Positions 52,619-63,700 of a stretch of DNA of 64,000 bases are shown in pieces. The position numbers were made by a program, and so were the translations under genes. The DNA is from CADCWK01 sp965218235. GTDB taxonomy: Bacteria; Chloroflexota; Chloroflexia; Thermomicrobiales; UBA6265. The first letter of the stretch is position 1; every line of letters begins with the position of its first letter. The stretch spans positions 1,302,001 to 1,366,000 of the forward strand of contig OZ244596.1 of the NCBI GenBank assembly GCA_965218235.1, read 5' to 3'. Below the pieces are notes generated by a model that worked only from the letters and a program-made list of their open reading frames with translations, searched no databases and was not told the origin of the DNA.

Positions 52619-53329
52619 GACGCACCTCAGGATGGAATCGGTGGCAACGATGGAAACGGGCGGCCTACCATGGACGACGGATCTTGCTATGGAAAGTGTA
52701 CCGGTCTGACGCGGATCGTCCTTCCAGGGACAGCCGGTTGAACCGGGGAGTGGGGAGCCGGTGCCGGATCGACCTGATCTCCGGATCCGGCCCGCGTCTG
52801 CTCCCCGGTCTTCCTGGTCTCGCGGCCATCCCGGTTCAGTGGGCCTTGACGGACGCCCCGGTGTTGTCACGGTAGTTCTGGTCCGGAGACGATATCCCGG
52901 TGGCGACGCTGGTCACAGGATGGTCCGGAGCCCTGGTCCAGAGCGTACGAACAGTGGGACCCATCAAAGGGCATCCGCGTCCGGATCATCCGGTTGGGAC
53001 AGGACCGGCGGTGCGTACGTACAGGCTCATGGACTGTACGGCCAGACTGCATGGCCCTGTCGGCAGATTGTCCGTACGGTTGGCGCCGACGTTCCATCGG
53101 GCGGTAAGATAGGACAGGTTGGACTGTTAACCAAAACGTGGGGTGGCAATCTGGTTCGGGTTGCCGCGACCGGACGCGATGACCCACGGTCAGGGCCGTT
53201 CATGGAGCACATCAGGAGCCGGCTCGATCCCATCGCTTCCCCGGTGCCGGTCTCGTGGCCATGTCGCCATCGTCCGAGCCCCGTTCGTCTCCATCGTTCG
53301 CCCGATGTCCGCGAGAGGGTGGGTCTCCC
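52619..53329. other. Long divergent region between CopCD and lon
   Basis: About 710 bases without a supported gene. It must hold the promoters of both divergent genes. An imperfect inverted pair ACTGTACGG (53033-53041) / CCGTACGGT (53072-53080) is the only structure seen; no HrcA (CIRCE) or HspR-type site was found. Confidence 0.35.
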
Positions 53330-55948
<2,619 letters not shown>

Positions 55949-56052
55949 CCCATCGCAACGCCAGGAGCATCGCGATCAGGGGCCGGCACCAGGGTGTGCT
56001 GGCCCCTGATCGTTTCTGGCCGATTGCGACATTCCCCCGGCGGAGACAACCG

Positions 56053-56279
56053 TGATGTAGGGTCATGGGCTTGCCCTGACCGGCGCCCGCAGGCGCCATC
56101 GCCCCGCAGGGCGAGAACTGGCGCTCTGGGTTCAACCGCGAACATGGTTGCCCGGTCGTTCATCACCGTCGGTTTCGCTCATGGGTCTTCCGAACTTGGT
56201 TGAACCCGGAACACCGTCTCGCCTTGCGGCGAAGGCCGCTGCGGCGGCCGGTCAGGGCAAGCCCATGACCCTACGTCAC
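56053..56279. repeat. Long GC-rich inverted repeat element (copy 2)
   Basis: Left arm 56053-56114 and right arm 56219-56279 are near reverse complements; the outer 30 bases (GTAGGGTCATGGGCTTGCCC and onward) match almost exactly. An inner inverted pair GGGTTCAACC/GGTTGAACCC lies in the spacer. The inner block CGCCTTGCGGCGAAGGCCGC of the right arm is identical to that in the element at 14956-15208, so both belong to one repeat family. The element lies in the lon/Gfo intergenic region. Confidence 0.78.
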
Positions 56280-56515
56280 GGACCGCTGCGCCGGCCAGAT
56301 TCGTCAGTGAACCGAGGGAGCATGACATTGCGTCGCGGGCAGCTGCGGTGGCCACAAATTCTTCGGACGCCGATGTAGGTCGGGACAGGCCCGCTCTGGG
56401 TTTACGGATGGGGCCATCGGCGCGACACTGCTCCGGGTCTGATCGATCCCGGTCCGGCGCAGCCAGCGGTGATGGCGCTGGAGCCGAAGGGGATCATGGG
56501 GTAAAGGGAGCATCG

Positions 56516-57517
56516 ATGCCAAGACACGGAACGGCCGGCGCGACCCGCTGGGGCATCCTCGGCACGGGCGGCATCGCCCGGAAGTTCGCCCGCGGCCTGC
56601 ATAGCGCCGATGGGGCGGAACTGGTCGCGGTCGGCTCGCGCACTGAGGCGTCGGCTGAGACGTTCGGGGCCGAGTTCGATGTCCCGCGTCGCCACGCCAG
56701 CTACGAGGCGCTCGCCGCCGACCCGGACGTCGACATCATCTACGTCGCGACGCCGCACACCGCCCATCGCGAGGCCGTCCTGCTCTGTCAGTCGGCCGGC
56801 AAGGCCGTGCTGTGCGAGAAGCCGTTCACGGTCAATGCTCGCGACGCAGTCGAGCTGATCGAGAACGCCCGGGCGAAGCGGCTCTTCCTGATGGAAGCGA
56901 TGTGGTCGCGTTACCTCCCGGCCATGATTCGCTTCCGCGAGCTGATCGCCGAAGGTGCGATCGGTGAGCCGCGCCTGCTCCAGGCCGACTTCGGCTTCCG
57001 GGCCGGGGTCGACCCAGCGGCGCGCCTGTTCAACGTCGAGCTCGGTGGCGGCGCCCTGCTCGACGTCGGTGTCTACGTCGTCTCGCTGGCCTCGATGATC
57101 TTTGGCGCGCCGCGAGCGGCCGCCGGGATCGGGCAGACGGGCGAGACCGGCGTCGACGAGCTGACCGCGATCACCCTCGCCTACGCCGGTGGGGAGATCG
57201 CCCAGCTGACCTGCGCGATCCGGACCCAGACGACGGTCGAGGCGACGCTGTTCGGGACCGAGGGGTCGCTGACGATCGCGTCGCCGTGGTACTGCCCGTC
57301 CCACCTGACCCTGGCTCGAACCGGGCACGAGGCGGAGGCGCTCGACATCCCCTACGCCGGCAACGGCTACAACTACGAGGCCGAGGAGGCCGGCCGCTGC
57401 CTGCGCGAGGGCCTGACCGAGAGCCCGACCATGCCGCTGGACGAGACCTTGCAGATCATCCAGACACTGGACCGGATCCGGGCGCCGTGGCCGGTCCGCT
57501 ACCCCGGCGACGCCTGA
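56516..57517 (+). CDS. Gfo/Idh/MocA-family oxidoreductase
   Basis: 333 residues. Rossmann start WGILGTGGIARKFARGLHS, then DVDIIYVATPHTAHREAVLL and VLCEKPFTVNARDAVELI (EKP motif with the catalytic Lys). The C-terminal sheet domain includes GGALLDVGVYVVSLASMIFG. NAD(P)-dependent sugar or polyol oxidation is expected; the substrate is unknown. AAAGGGAG lies 6 bases before the ATG. The next gene, an aldo/keto reductase, follows after 77 bases and may share its pathway. Confidence 0.88.
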   Translation: MPRHGTAGATRWGILGTGGIARKFARGLHSADGAELVAVGSRTEASAETFGAEFDVPRRHASYEALAADPDVDIIYVATPHTAHREAVLLCQSAGKAVLCEKPFTVNARDAVELIENARAKRLFLMEAMWSRYLPAMIRFRELIAEGAIGEPRLLQADFGFRAGVDPAARLFNVELGGGALLDVGVYVVSLASMIFGAPRAAAGIGQTGETGVDELTAITLAYAGGEIAQLTCAIRTQTTVEATLFGTEGSLTIASPWYCPSHLTLARTGHEAEALDIPYAGNGYNYEAEEAGRCLREGLTESPTMPLDETLQIIQTLDRIRAPWPVRYPGDA

Positions 57518-57594
57518 CCAGCCAGCGATCGCGTAACGATCCGCCCATCACCGGTACGTCAGCATCGATCATGACAGAGCAGAGGATACCTTCC

Positions 57595-58566
57595 ATGGAG
57601 TACGGACGGATCACCAACGTCGACAAGCCGGTCTCCCGGATCGTTCAGGGGACGATCATGCTGCGGGACGACGACAAGGACAACGGCTTCCGGCTGCTCG
57701 ATGACGTCCTGGCAGCGGGCATCAACGCCTTCGACACCGGCCGTACCTACGGTCGCAACGAGAACCTGTTCGGTGAGTGGGTCGCCTCCCGCGGCGTCCG
57801 GGACCAGGTGATGGTGCTCGGCAAGGGCGCCCACCCGGCCGGGGGCAAGGATCGCCGCGTCAACGCCCCTGACATCACGGCCGACATCGAGGCCTCGCTG
57901 GATGCGTTCGGCTTCGACTTCATCGACCTCTACATCCTCCATCGCGATAACGAGGAGACGCCGGTCGCCGAGATCGTCGAGGTGCTGGACCGCCACCACA
58001 AGGCCGGCAGGATCGGTGGCTACGGTGGCTCCAACTGGCGGTACGAGCGAATCCGCGAGGCGAACGAGTACGCCGCGGCCAACGGGCTGACGCCGTTCGT
58101 CGCCTCCTCCCCGAATCTGAGCTTGGCCGTCTGGAAGCAGCCGCCGTGGGCGGGCTGCGTCTCGATCGCCGGTCCGGAGGGAGCCGAGGCTCGCGCCTGG
58201 TATGCCGACAGCGGACTCGCGGTGCTGCCGTGGTCCAGCCTCGCCGGCGGCTTTATGACCGGCCGCTTCCGCCGGGACAACCTCGACACGTTCACCGACT
58301 ACTTCGACACCAACCCGATCGAGGCCTACGCGACGGAGGACAACTTCCGCAAGGTCGACCGGCTGGAGGAGCTCGCCACCCAGCGCGGCTCGACGATCCC
58401 CCGGGTCGCCCTCGCCTACGTGCTCGACCAGCCGATGAACATCTTCCCGCTGGCCGCGCCGCGCAACGCCGACCAGGTCCAGGACAACGCCGCCGCCCTC
58501 GACCTCAAGCTCTCCCCCGAGGAGATCGCCTGGCTGGAACTGCGAACCGACGACCGCCCGTTCTGA
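57595..58566 (+). CDS. Aldo/keto reductase
   Basis: 323 residues. AKR signature: AGINAFDTGRTYGRNENLFG (Asp, Tyr), VMVLGKGAHP (Lys), IDLYILHRDNEE (His), and NADP-binding NIFPLAAPRNADQVQ. Start ATG 57595 is preferred (AGAGG 9 bases upstream); ATG 57571 in frame has none. Located right after a Gfo/Idh/MocA oxidoreductase on the same strand, which suggests joint sugar or polyol metabolism. Confidence 0.87.
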   Translation: MEYGRITNVDKPVSRIVQGTIMLRDDDKDNGFRLLDDVLAAGINAFDTGRTYGRNENLFGEWVASRGVRDQVMVLGKGAHPAGGKDRRVNAPDITADIEASLDAFGFDFIDLYILHRDNEETPVAEIVEVLDRHHKAGRIGGYGGSNWRYERIREANEYAAANGLTPFVASSPNLSLAVWKQPPWAGCVSIAGPEGAEARAWYADSGLAVLPWSSLAGGFMTGRFRRDNLDTFTDYFDTNPIEAYATEDNFRKVDRLEELATQRGSTIPRVALAYVLDQPMNIFPLAAPRNADQVQDNAAALDLKLSPEEIAWLELRTDDRPF

Positions 58567-58629
58567 CCCATCGGGTCGGATCGGTGATCGCTCTATACTT
58601 CTGTCAACCAGCTGACAGGAGGTACCCCC

Positions 58630-58956
58630 ATGGTGCAGACACATCCACGCCCTAACTCAGTCCCCGATCCCATTGTCGACCGCCCGGTCCGCATTCGAAC
58701 CGAGGACGGCCACCAGGTCATCGAGCTTCCAACCGACGTCCGATTCGAGGGTGAGACGGTGTACTTGAGCCGCGAGGCGACGACCGGGACGCTCACCATC
58801 AAGTCGAACACCGTACCGCCACGTCCCAGGAGGAGCTGGGCAGAGATCTTCGCCGCGTTTGACGCAGCGGGCGTTCCGGATGATTTTCTTGCCGACCGGC
58901 CGCTCAACCGCCCCCAGACGCACAGAAATCCGTTTCTCGAAGATGATCCCGAGTGA
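58630..58956 (+). CDS. vapB: VapB-type antitoxin 1
   Basis: 108 residues. AbrB/SpoVT-like N-terminal DNA-binding region: RIRTEDGHQVIELPTDVRFE followed by TVYLSREATTGTLTI. The C-terminal half (SWAEIFAAFDAAGVPDDFLA, DRPLN) is the probable toxin-binding tail. AGGAGG lies about 8 bases upstream. Its TGA overlaps the toxin GTG. Similar in plan and sequence to the antitoxin at 59547-59849. Confidence 0.83.
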   Translation: MVQTHPRPNSVPDPIVDRPVRIRTEDGHQVIELPTDVRFEGETVYLSREATTGTLTIKSNTVPPRPRRSWAEIFAAFDAAGVPDDFLADRPLNRPQTHRNPFLEDDPE

Positions 58957-59384
58957 GTTGGCGACTCATGCTCGACACCGATGTCGTCAGCTATGTAGCC
59001 AAAGGACGGCCGCCGGAGTTTCGGGCTCGCCTGAATACGATTACGGTGGAGCATCTTTGTATCTCGGTGATCGCCTTGGCAGAGGTGATGGCAGGGCTGG
59101 AGGCGTTCACACCTGACCATCCGCTCAGGTTAACGACGGAAGACTTGTTGGTCGGAGTCGCCATCCTCCCCTGGGATCGGGAGGCGGCAGAACGATACGC
59201 GCTTCTGCAGCCCTATCTCGACAGGACAGGTCAAGGGATCGGCCCGATGGATACGCTCATCGCGGCTCATGCGCTCGCGCTCGGTATCCCGCTGGTAACC
59301 GGCAACGTCCGGCACCACAGCCGCGTCCCGGGTCTCGAGATCATCGACTGGCGAGACGAGCCGGACAGCGGGCGATCACGTTGA
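58953..59384 (+). CDS. vapC: VapC-type PIN toxin 1
   Basis: 143 residues. Catalytic acids: Asp8 (LMLDTDVVSYV), Glu44 (ALAEVMAGL) and Asp100 (IGPMDTLIAAHAL); Asn118 in VTGNVRHHSRVPGLEI. Mg-dependent RNA cleavage, often of initiator tRNA or rRNA, is known for VapC; the target here is unknown. Translationally coupled to VapB by the overlapping GTGA. Paralogous to the toxin at 59846-60253. Confidence 0.88.
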   Translation: MSWRLMLDTDVVSYVAKGRPPEFRARLNTITVEHLCISVIALAEVMAGLEAFTPDHPLRLTTEDLLVGVAILPWDREAAERYALLQPYLDRTGQGIGPMDTLIAAHALALGIPLVTGNVRHHSRVPGLEIIDWRDEPDSGRSR

Positions 59385-59388
59385 CCAT

Positions 59389-59515
59389 CAGGTCGACCCG
59401 TCTCCGTTGTCAGTGGCCGGACGCTCGCCCCGTTGCCACGGCTGGCGCCCCTCAATCTCAATCTCCAGTTCCGGGCTGAGGAAGGTCTGGATCGCGATGA
59501 TGCCAAGGGTGCGGA
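59389..59515 (-). pseudogene. 3'-end fragment of a second DUF1622 gene
   Basis: About 41 codons read on the minus strand: IIAIQTFLSPELEIEIEGR then PWQRGERPATDNGDGST and TGA. They match the end of the intact DUF1622 gene (AIRTFLSLELELEIEGR, PWQRGERPGNRDNDG) at 60272-60652. The rest of the copy is missing where antitoxin 2 begins. This is the scar of a tandem duplication. Confidence 0.85.
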
Positions 59516-59546
59516 AAAGACTGAATCCCAGACTGGAGGTGTACGG

Positions 59547-59849
59547 ATGACCAACACACAGCGTTCAACGACCGTCAATGGCAAGCGATCGGTCCGGATC
59601 GAGATGGACGGCGACACCCAGATCATCCGGCTGCCGGCCGACATCCGGTTCGAAGGAGATTTTGCCGACCTTCGTCGCGACCAGTCGACCGGCGATGTCA
59701 TTCTCTCATCGAGGCCGAAACCGAAGACGTGGGACGAGTTGTTTGCCGTCCTGGACGAGATCGGCCCGGCGCCGGACGAGTTCATGGCTGACCGGCCCAT
59801 GAACGTACCTGCCACCGAGCGCGGCGTCTTTGACGATGATCTGGCATGA
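59547..59849 (+). CDS. vapB: VapB-type antitoxin 2
   Basis: 100 residues. RIEMDGDTQIIRLPADIRFE and ADLRRDQSTGDVILS correspond to the AbrB-like half of antitoxin 1; KTWDELFAVLDEIGPAPDEF and MADRPMN correspond to the toxin-binding half. ATG 59547 has GGAGG 7 bases upstream. It overlaps the toxin gene by 4 bases (ATGA). Confidence 0.83.
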   Translation: MTNTQRSTTVNGKRSVRIEMDGDTQIIRLPADIRFEGDFADLRRDQSTGDVILSSRPKPKTWDELFAVLDEIGPAPDEFMADRPMNVPATERGVFDDDLA

Positions 59850-60253
59850 CGCTTCGGTACATGCTCGACACCGATGTCTCCAGCTACATCGTCAAGGAGC
59901 ATCCTCCGGAGTTCCGCCGGCAGATTGATCGGCTCCCGCTCGATCAGGTGTGCGTCTCGGCGATCACGGAAGCGGAACTCCTCTATGGGCTTGTCCGCCT
60001 GCCACCGGAAAGCCGGCTGCATCCCGGTACCCATGCGTTTCTTCGCTCGGTCGTCGTCCTCGATTGGCCATCGTCCGCCACAGCGGTCTTTGCTGACATC
60101 AAGCATCATCTGTTCTCGACAGGACAACGCATCGGGGAGATGGATCTGCTCATCGCCGCTCACGCCATCGAGGCTGGATTGTCGCTTGTGACGGGGAATG
60201 TCCGGCACCACGGTCGAGTGCCGGGTCTTGAGATAGTCGACTGGCGCGAGTAG
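59846..60253 (+). CDS. vapC: VapC-type PIN toxin 2
   Basis: 135 residues. Asp8 (YMLDTDVSSYI), Glu44 (TEAELLYGLV), Asp100 (IGEMDLLIAAHAI) and Asn118 (VTGNVRHHGRVPGLEI) line up exactly with toxin 1. The two proteins share the motif order and ending (GLEI.DWR), but differ clearly in the middle. All catalytic acids are kept, so both pairs may be active and insulated from each other. Confidence 0.88.
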   Translation: MTLRYMLDTDVSSYIVKEHPPEFRRQIDRLPLDQVCVSAITEAELLYGLVRLPPESRLHPGTHAFLRSVVVLDWPSSATAVFADIKHHLFSTGQRIGEMDLLIAAHAIEAGLSLVTGNVRHHGRVPGLEIVDWRE

Positions 60254-60271
60254 GGACTGGTGTCGACGCCA

Positions 60272-60652
60272 TCAGTGAGTGGTGCCGTCGTTGTCACGGT
60301 TCCCTGGACGCTCGCCCCGTTGCCACGGCCAGCGCCCCTCGATCTCCAGTTCGAGCTCCAGACTGAGGAAGGTCCGGATCGCGATGATGATGGCGAGGAT
60401 GCCGACGGTACGGAAGGTCGGTTCGATCACGACGGTCCGGATGATGTCACCGGCGATGAGGAACTCCAGGCCAAGCAGGAGCGACTGGCCGACGGCGCGG
60501 CGATAGGCACGGTAGGCCGGCTGGCCCGGAGCGCGGCCGCCGATCCGGATCAGGAAGCGCACGGTGGCGATCGCGGCGCCAATCACGATCACGCCGATGC
60601 CAACCGATTCCACCACGCGCCCGATGGTCTCGACGATGTCGTTGAACGGCAT
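60272..60652 (-). CDS. DUF1622-family membrane protein
   Basis: 126 residues. Two or three transmembrane helices with VVESVGIGVIVIGAAIATVR, RRAVGQSLLLGLEFLIAGDI and RTVGILAIIIAIRTFLSLEL, the DUF1622 pattern (charged GLEFLIAGDI segment conserved). Function unknown. Its 3' end lies 18 bases from the VapC2 stop. A fragment of a second copy is at 59389-59515. Confidence 0.88.
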   Translation of the reverse strand: MPFNDIVETIGRVVESVGIGVIVIGAAIATVRFLIRIGGRAPGQPAYRAYRRAVGQSLLLGLEFLIAGDIIRTVVIEPTFRTVGILAIIIAIRTFLSLELELEIEGRWPWQRGERPGNRDNDGTTH

Positions 60653-60746
60653 CGTGCTCCTCGTCCCGTCGCTCGCCGAGCCTCACGATACCGCGCCGGT
60701 CACCCCGGCACGTCCCAGTGGTGTTCCGATCGGCAGCGCTCAGTGG

Positions 60747-63700
60747 CTACCTGGCGATGGGGCCTCTCGGGCCGGCGACGGGCAGGCGGACGACGAAGGT
60801 CGCGCCCTCGCCGACCTCCGACAGGACGGTGATCGAGCCGTCGTGAGCCTGGGCGATCTCCCGGGCGATGTAGAGCCCGAGGCCCAGCCCACTCTGGTCG
60901 GAATGGTTGGTCCGCTCGACCTGGGAGAGGAGTTCGAAGATGCTCTGCCGATTCTCCGGCGGGATCCCTGGCCCGTAGTCCTGGATCTCGACGACGGCCT
61001 CGCCGGCGACGAGATGCAGGCGGATGTCGATCTTCTGGCTCTCGGGTGCGTGCTTGACCGCATTGGAGAGCAGGTTCAGGATGACCTGCTCCAGCCGCAG
61101 GGCGTCCCCCTGGACTATGAGCGTCTCCGTGTCGGAGATAACGCAGATGATCCGGTCCGGCGCGATCACCTGCATCGTCTCGACGACATCGCGGACGAGG
61201 GCAACCATGTCGACCGGCGCGGTGTCGAGGGCGAGTTTGCCCGTCCGGAGCCGTCCAACCTCCATCAACTGGTTGATGAGCTGGGACTGGCGCTGGACCT
61301 GCTGGATCGCGGCGCCGATGTGCCGGCCGAGTCGCTCGTCGCCCATCCCATCGACGCGGCGCTTGGCGAGTTGCAGGTAGCCCTGCATCGCGGTCAGGGG
61401 AGAGCGCAGCTCGTGGCCGGCGATGTGGAGGAACTGCTCCTCCAGCCGGCGGAGCCGCCGGTCGGTCGTCTCCCGGATGACGAGGACGCCACCGACGCGG
61501 GTATCGCCCCGAAGGGGGCCGCCCGTCGCCTCGAACCAGCGCGGTCCTCCCTCCCCACCGGCGACGGTGAACTCCGTCTGGAACTGCTCCCCGCTGGCTG
61601 CCCGCTGCTGCGGCGTCGTTTCGCTGGACAGGAGGTTGCCATACAGATCGGTCGCGTTGAGCTTCCCGCCGAGACTGACGATCAGCGCATCATAGGCGGC
61701 GTTGCTCCGGACGACCGCCCCGGACGAATCGACGACGACGACGGCCTCGCCGATGCTGCCGAGGATGGCGGACAGCCGGGCCCGCTCGGCGGCGTGCATC
61801 TCGGCCAGGTCCTCGAGTTCGGTGCTCCGGGCGCTCAGTTCCTCATTGGTCGCGTTGAGCTCTTCCAGCGTGGCCTGGGTCTCCTCGTTGAGCGTCTCCA
61901 GTTCCTCGTTGGTCGCCTGGAGCTCCTCGTTGAGCGTCTCGATCTCCTCGGTCGCGACCTGCGTGGTGGCGTTGACGAGGCGAAGCTCATCGCCCTGCTC
62001 CCGCAGGTGGTCGGCGGCGTCGCTGAGTTCGCGGTTGGCGTCGAGCAGTCCACGGTTGGCGGTCGTGAGCCGGGTCACGGTCGCCCGGATCGACCGGTTC
62101 TCCTCTTCGAGCTGACCGACGGCCGCGCCGGCCGACGCTTCCAGCTGGGTGATGCCCGTCACATTCTGGATGCGGACCAGCACGCTGGTGACGGTCCCGT
62201 CCGGCTCGGTCCGCTCGGGCTGACAGGTAATCGACAGGTGGACGACATCACCCGTGGCGGATTCCGTCGCCACGATCTGGTCCAGCTGGGTCGGCCCCTC
62301 GCCCCGGAGGACGGAGTCGATCACGGAGCGGAGCGGGTTCGAAGGGATCCGCTGGGCAAGGTGGATGAAGTCCTGCCCGAGCGCGACACCATGGATTCCG
62401 AGCAGCCGACGGCCGGCGCCGTTGATGAACTCGATGTCGTAGCGCCGGTCCAGCAGGGCGATGCCGTCGGGCAACTGCCGCAGGATGCTCTCGAACCGGC
62501 TTCCGCTGAGCTGGGTGCGCTGGGTCTCGCGCTCGGCCTGCCGCAGACTGAGGTCGAGCGCGGACCGGATATTGGGGACCAATTGATCCGATTCGCCTCG
62601 GCCCATCGACGGCGTGGGCCAGGTCGGGCGTAGCGCCTGCCGTGGGCCCTCGCGCTGGAAGATCCGGTGGCGCCGGTCGTGGAGCCGGAACAGGTCATTG
62701 ACGGGGCGGGGCGTCTCGGACGTCCCGAGGACGAGGAAGCCGCCGTCCCGCAGGGAGTAGGCGAACGCGTCCAGCGCCTGCTGCTGGAGGCCGGACGTGA
62801 AATAGATCAGGACGTTCCGGCACAGGACGAGATCGACATGGGGAAAGGGCGGTCGCTGCCCGAGGTCGTGCTGACCGAAGACCACCATGCTCCGGATCGC
62901 CTTCCGGACTTCGTAAGCACCGTCCTTCAACGTGAAATACCGGTCGACCAGGTCAGGCGGCACGTTGGCGATGCTCGCCGCCGAGTAGATGCCCCGGCGG
63001 GCGAAGGCGATGGCGTCCTCATCGAGGTCGGTCGCGAAGATGCGGACCCCTGGGATGTTCGTCGTCCCAAGTTCCTCGGCCACGAGCAGGGCCAGTGAGT
63101 AGGCCTCCTCACCGGTCGCGCAGCCGGCCGACCAGAGGCGAAGTTCCCGCCCGTTGCTGACCGACTGGGCGATCAGGCCGGGCACGATCTCGGTCCGGAG
63201 GTAGTCGTAGAGCTGGGTGTCCCGGAAGAACCGCGTGACCTTGATCAGGAAGCTGCTGATGAGCAGCCGCTCCTCGTCGGGGTTGGCCCGGAGGTACCGG
63301 AGATAGTGCTCGATGTCGGGGTGGCCAGTCGCGACCAGCCGGCGGTTGAGCCGGCGGTTGAGCGTCGGCGTCTTGTAGGCGCCGAAGTCGATTCCACGGC
63401 GGTTGCGCAGCTCGCGGAGCAGGACCGGCAGAGACGGATCCGCATCGGTCCTGAGCCGCTCCGGCCCCGACAGCATCTCAGCCAGCAGCAGCCCGATCCG
63501 TTCGATCGGGGCGACGATGTCGACAATCGAGGCTGGCAGCGAGCGCGGCATGGACGGGAAGGCAGCCGTCTCCGGGTCCTGGATGACGACCGTCCCGCCC
63601 GCTTCCTTGACCGTGACGGCGCCACTGGCGCCGTCCGAGCCGGAGCCCGTCAGGATGACGGCGATCAGCCGCTCGCCGTAGACCTCGGCGGCACTGCTCA

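Noticed and set aside
52619..53329. Heat-shock operator (CIRCE or HspR/HAIR) before lon
   Set aside because: Neither the CIRCE arms TTAGCACTC/GAGTGCTAA nor the CTTGAGT/ACTCAAG pair is present.
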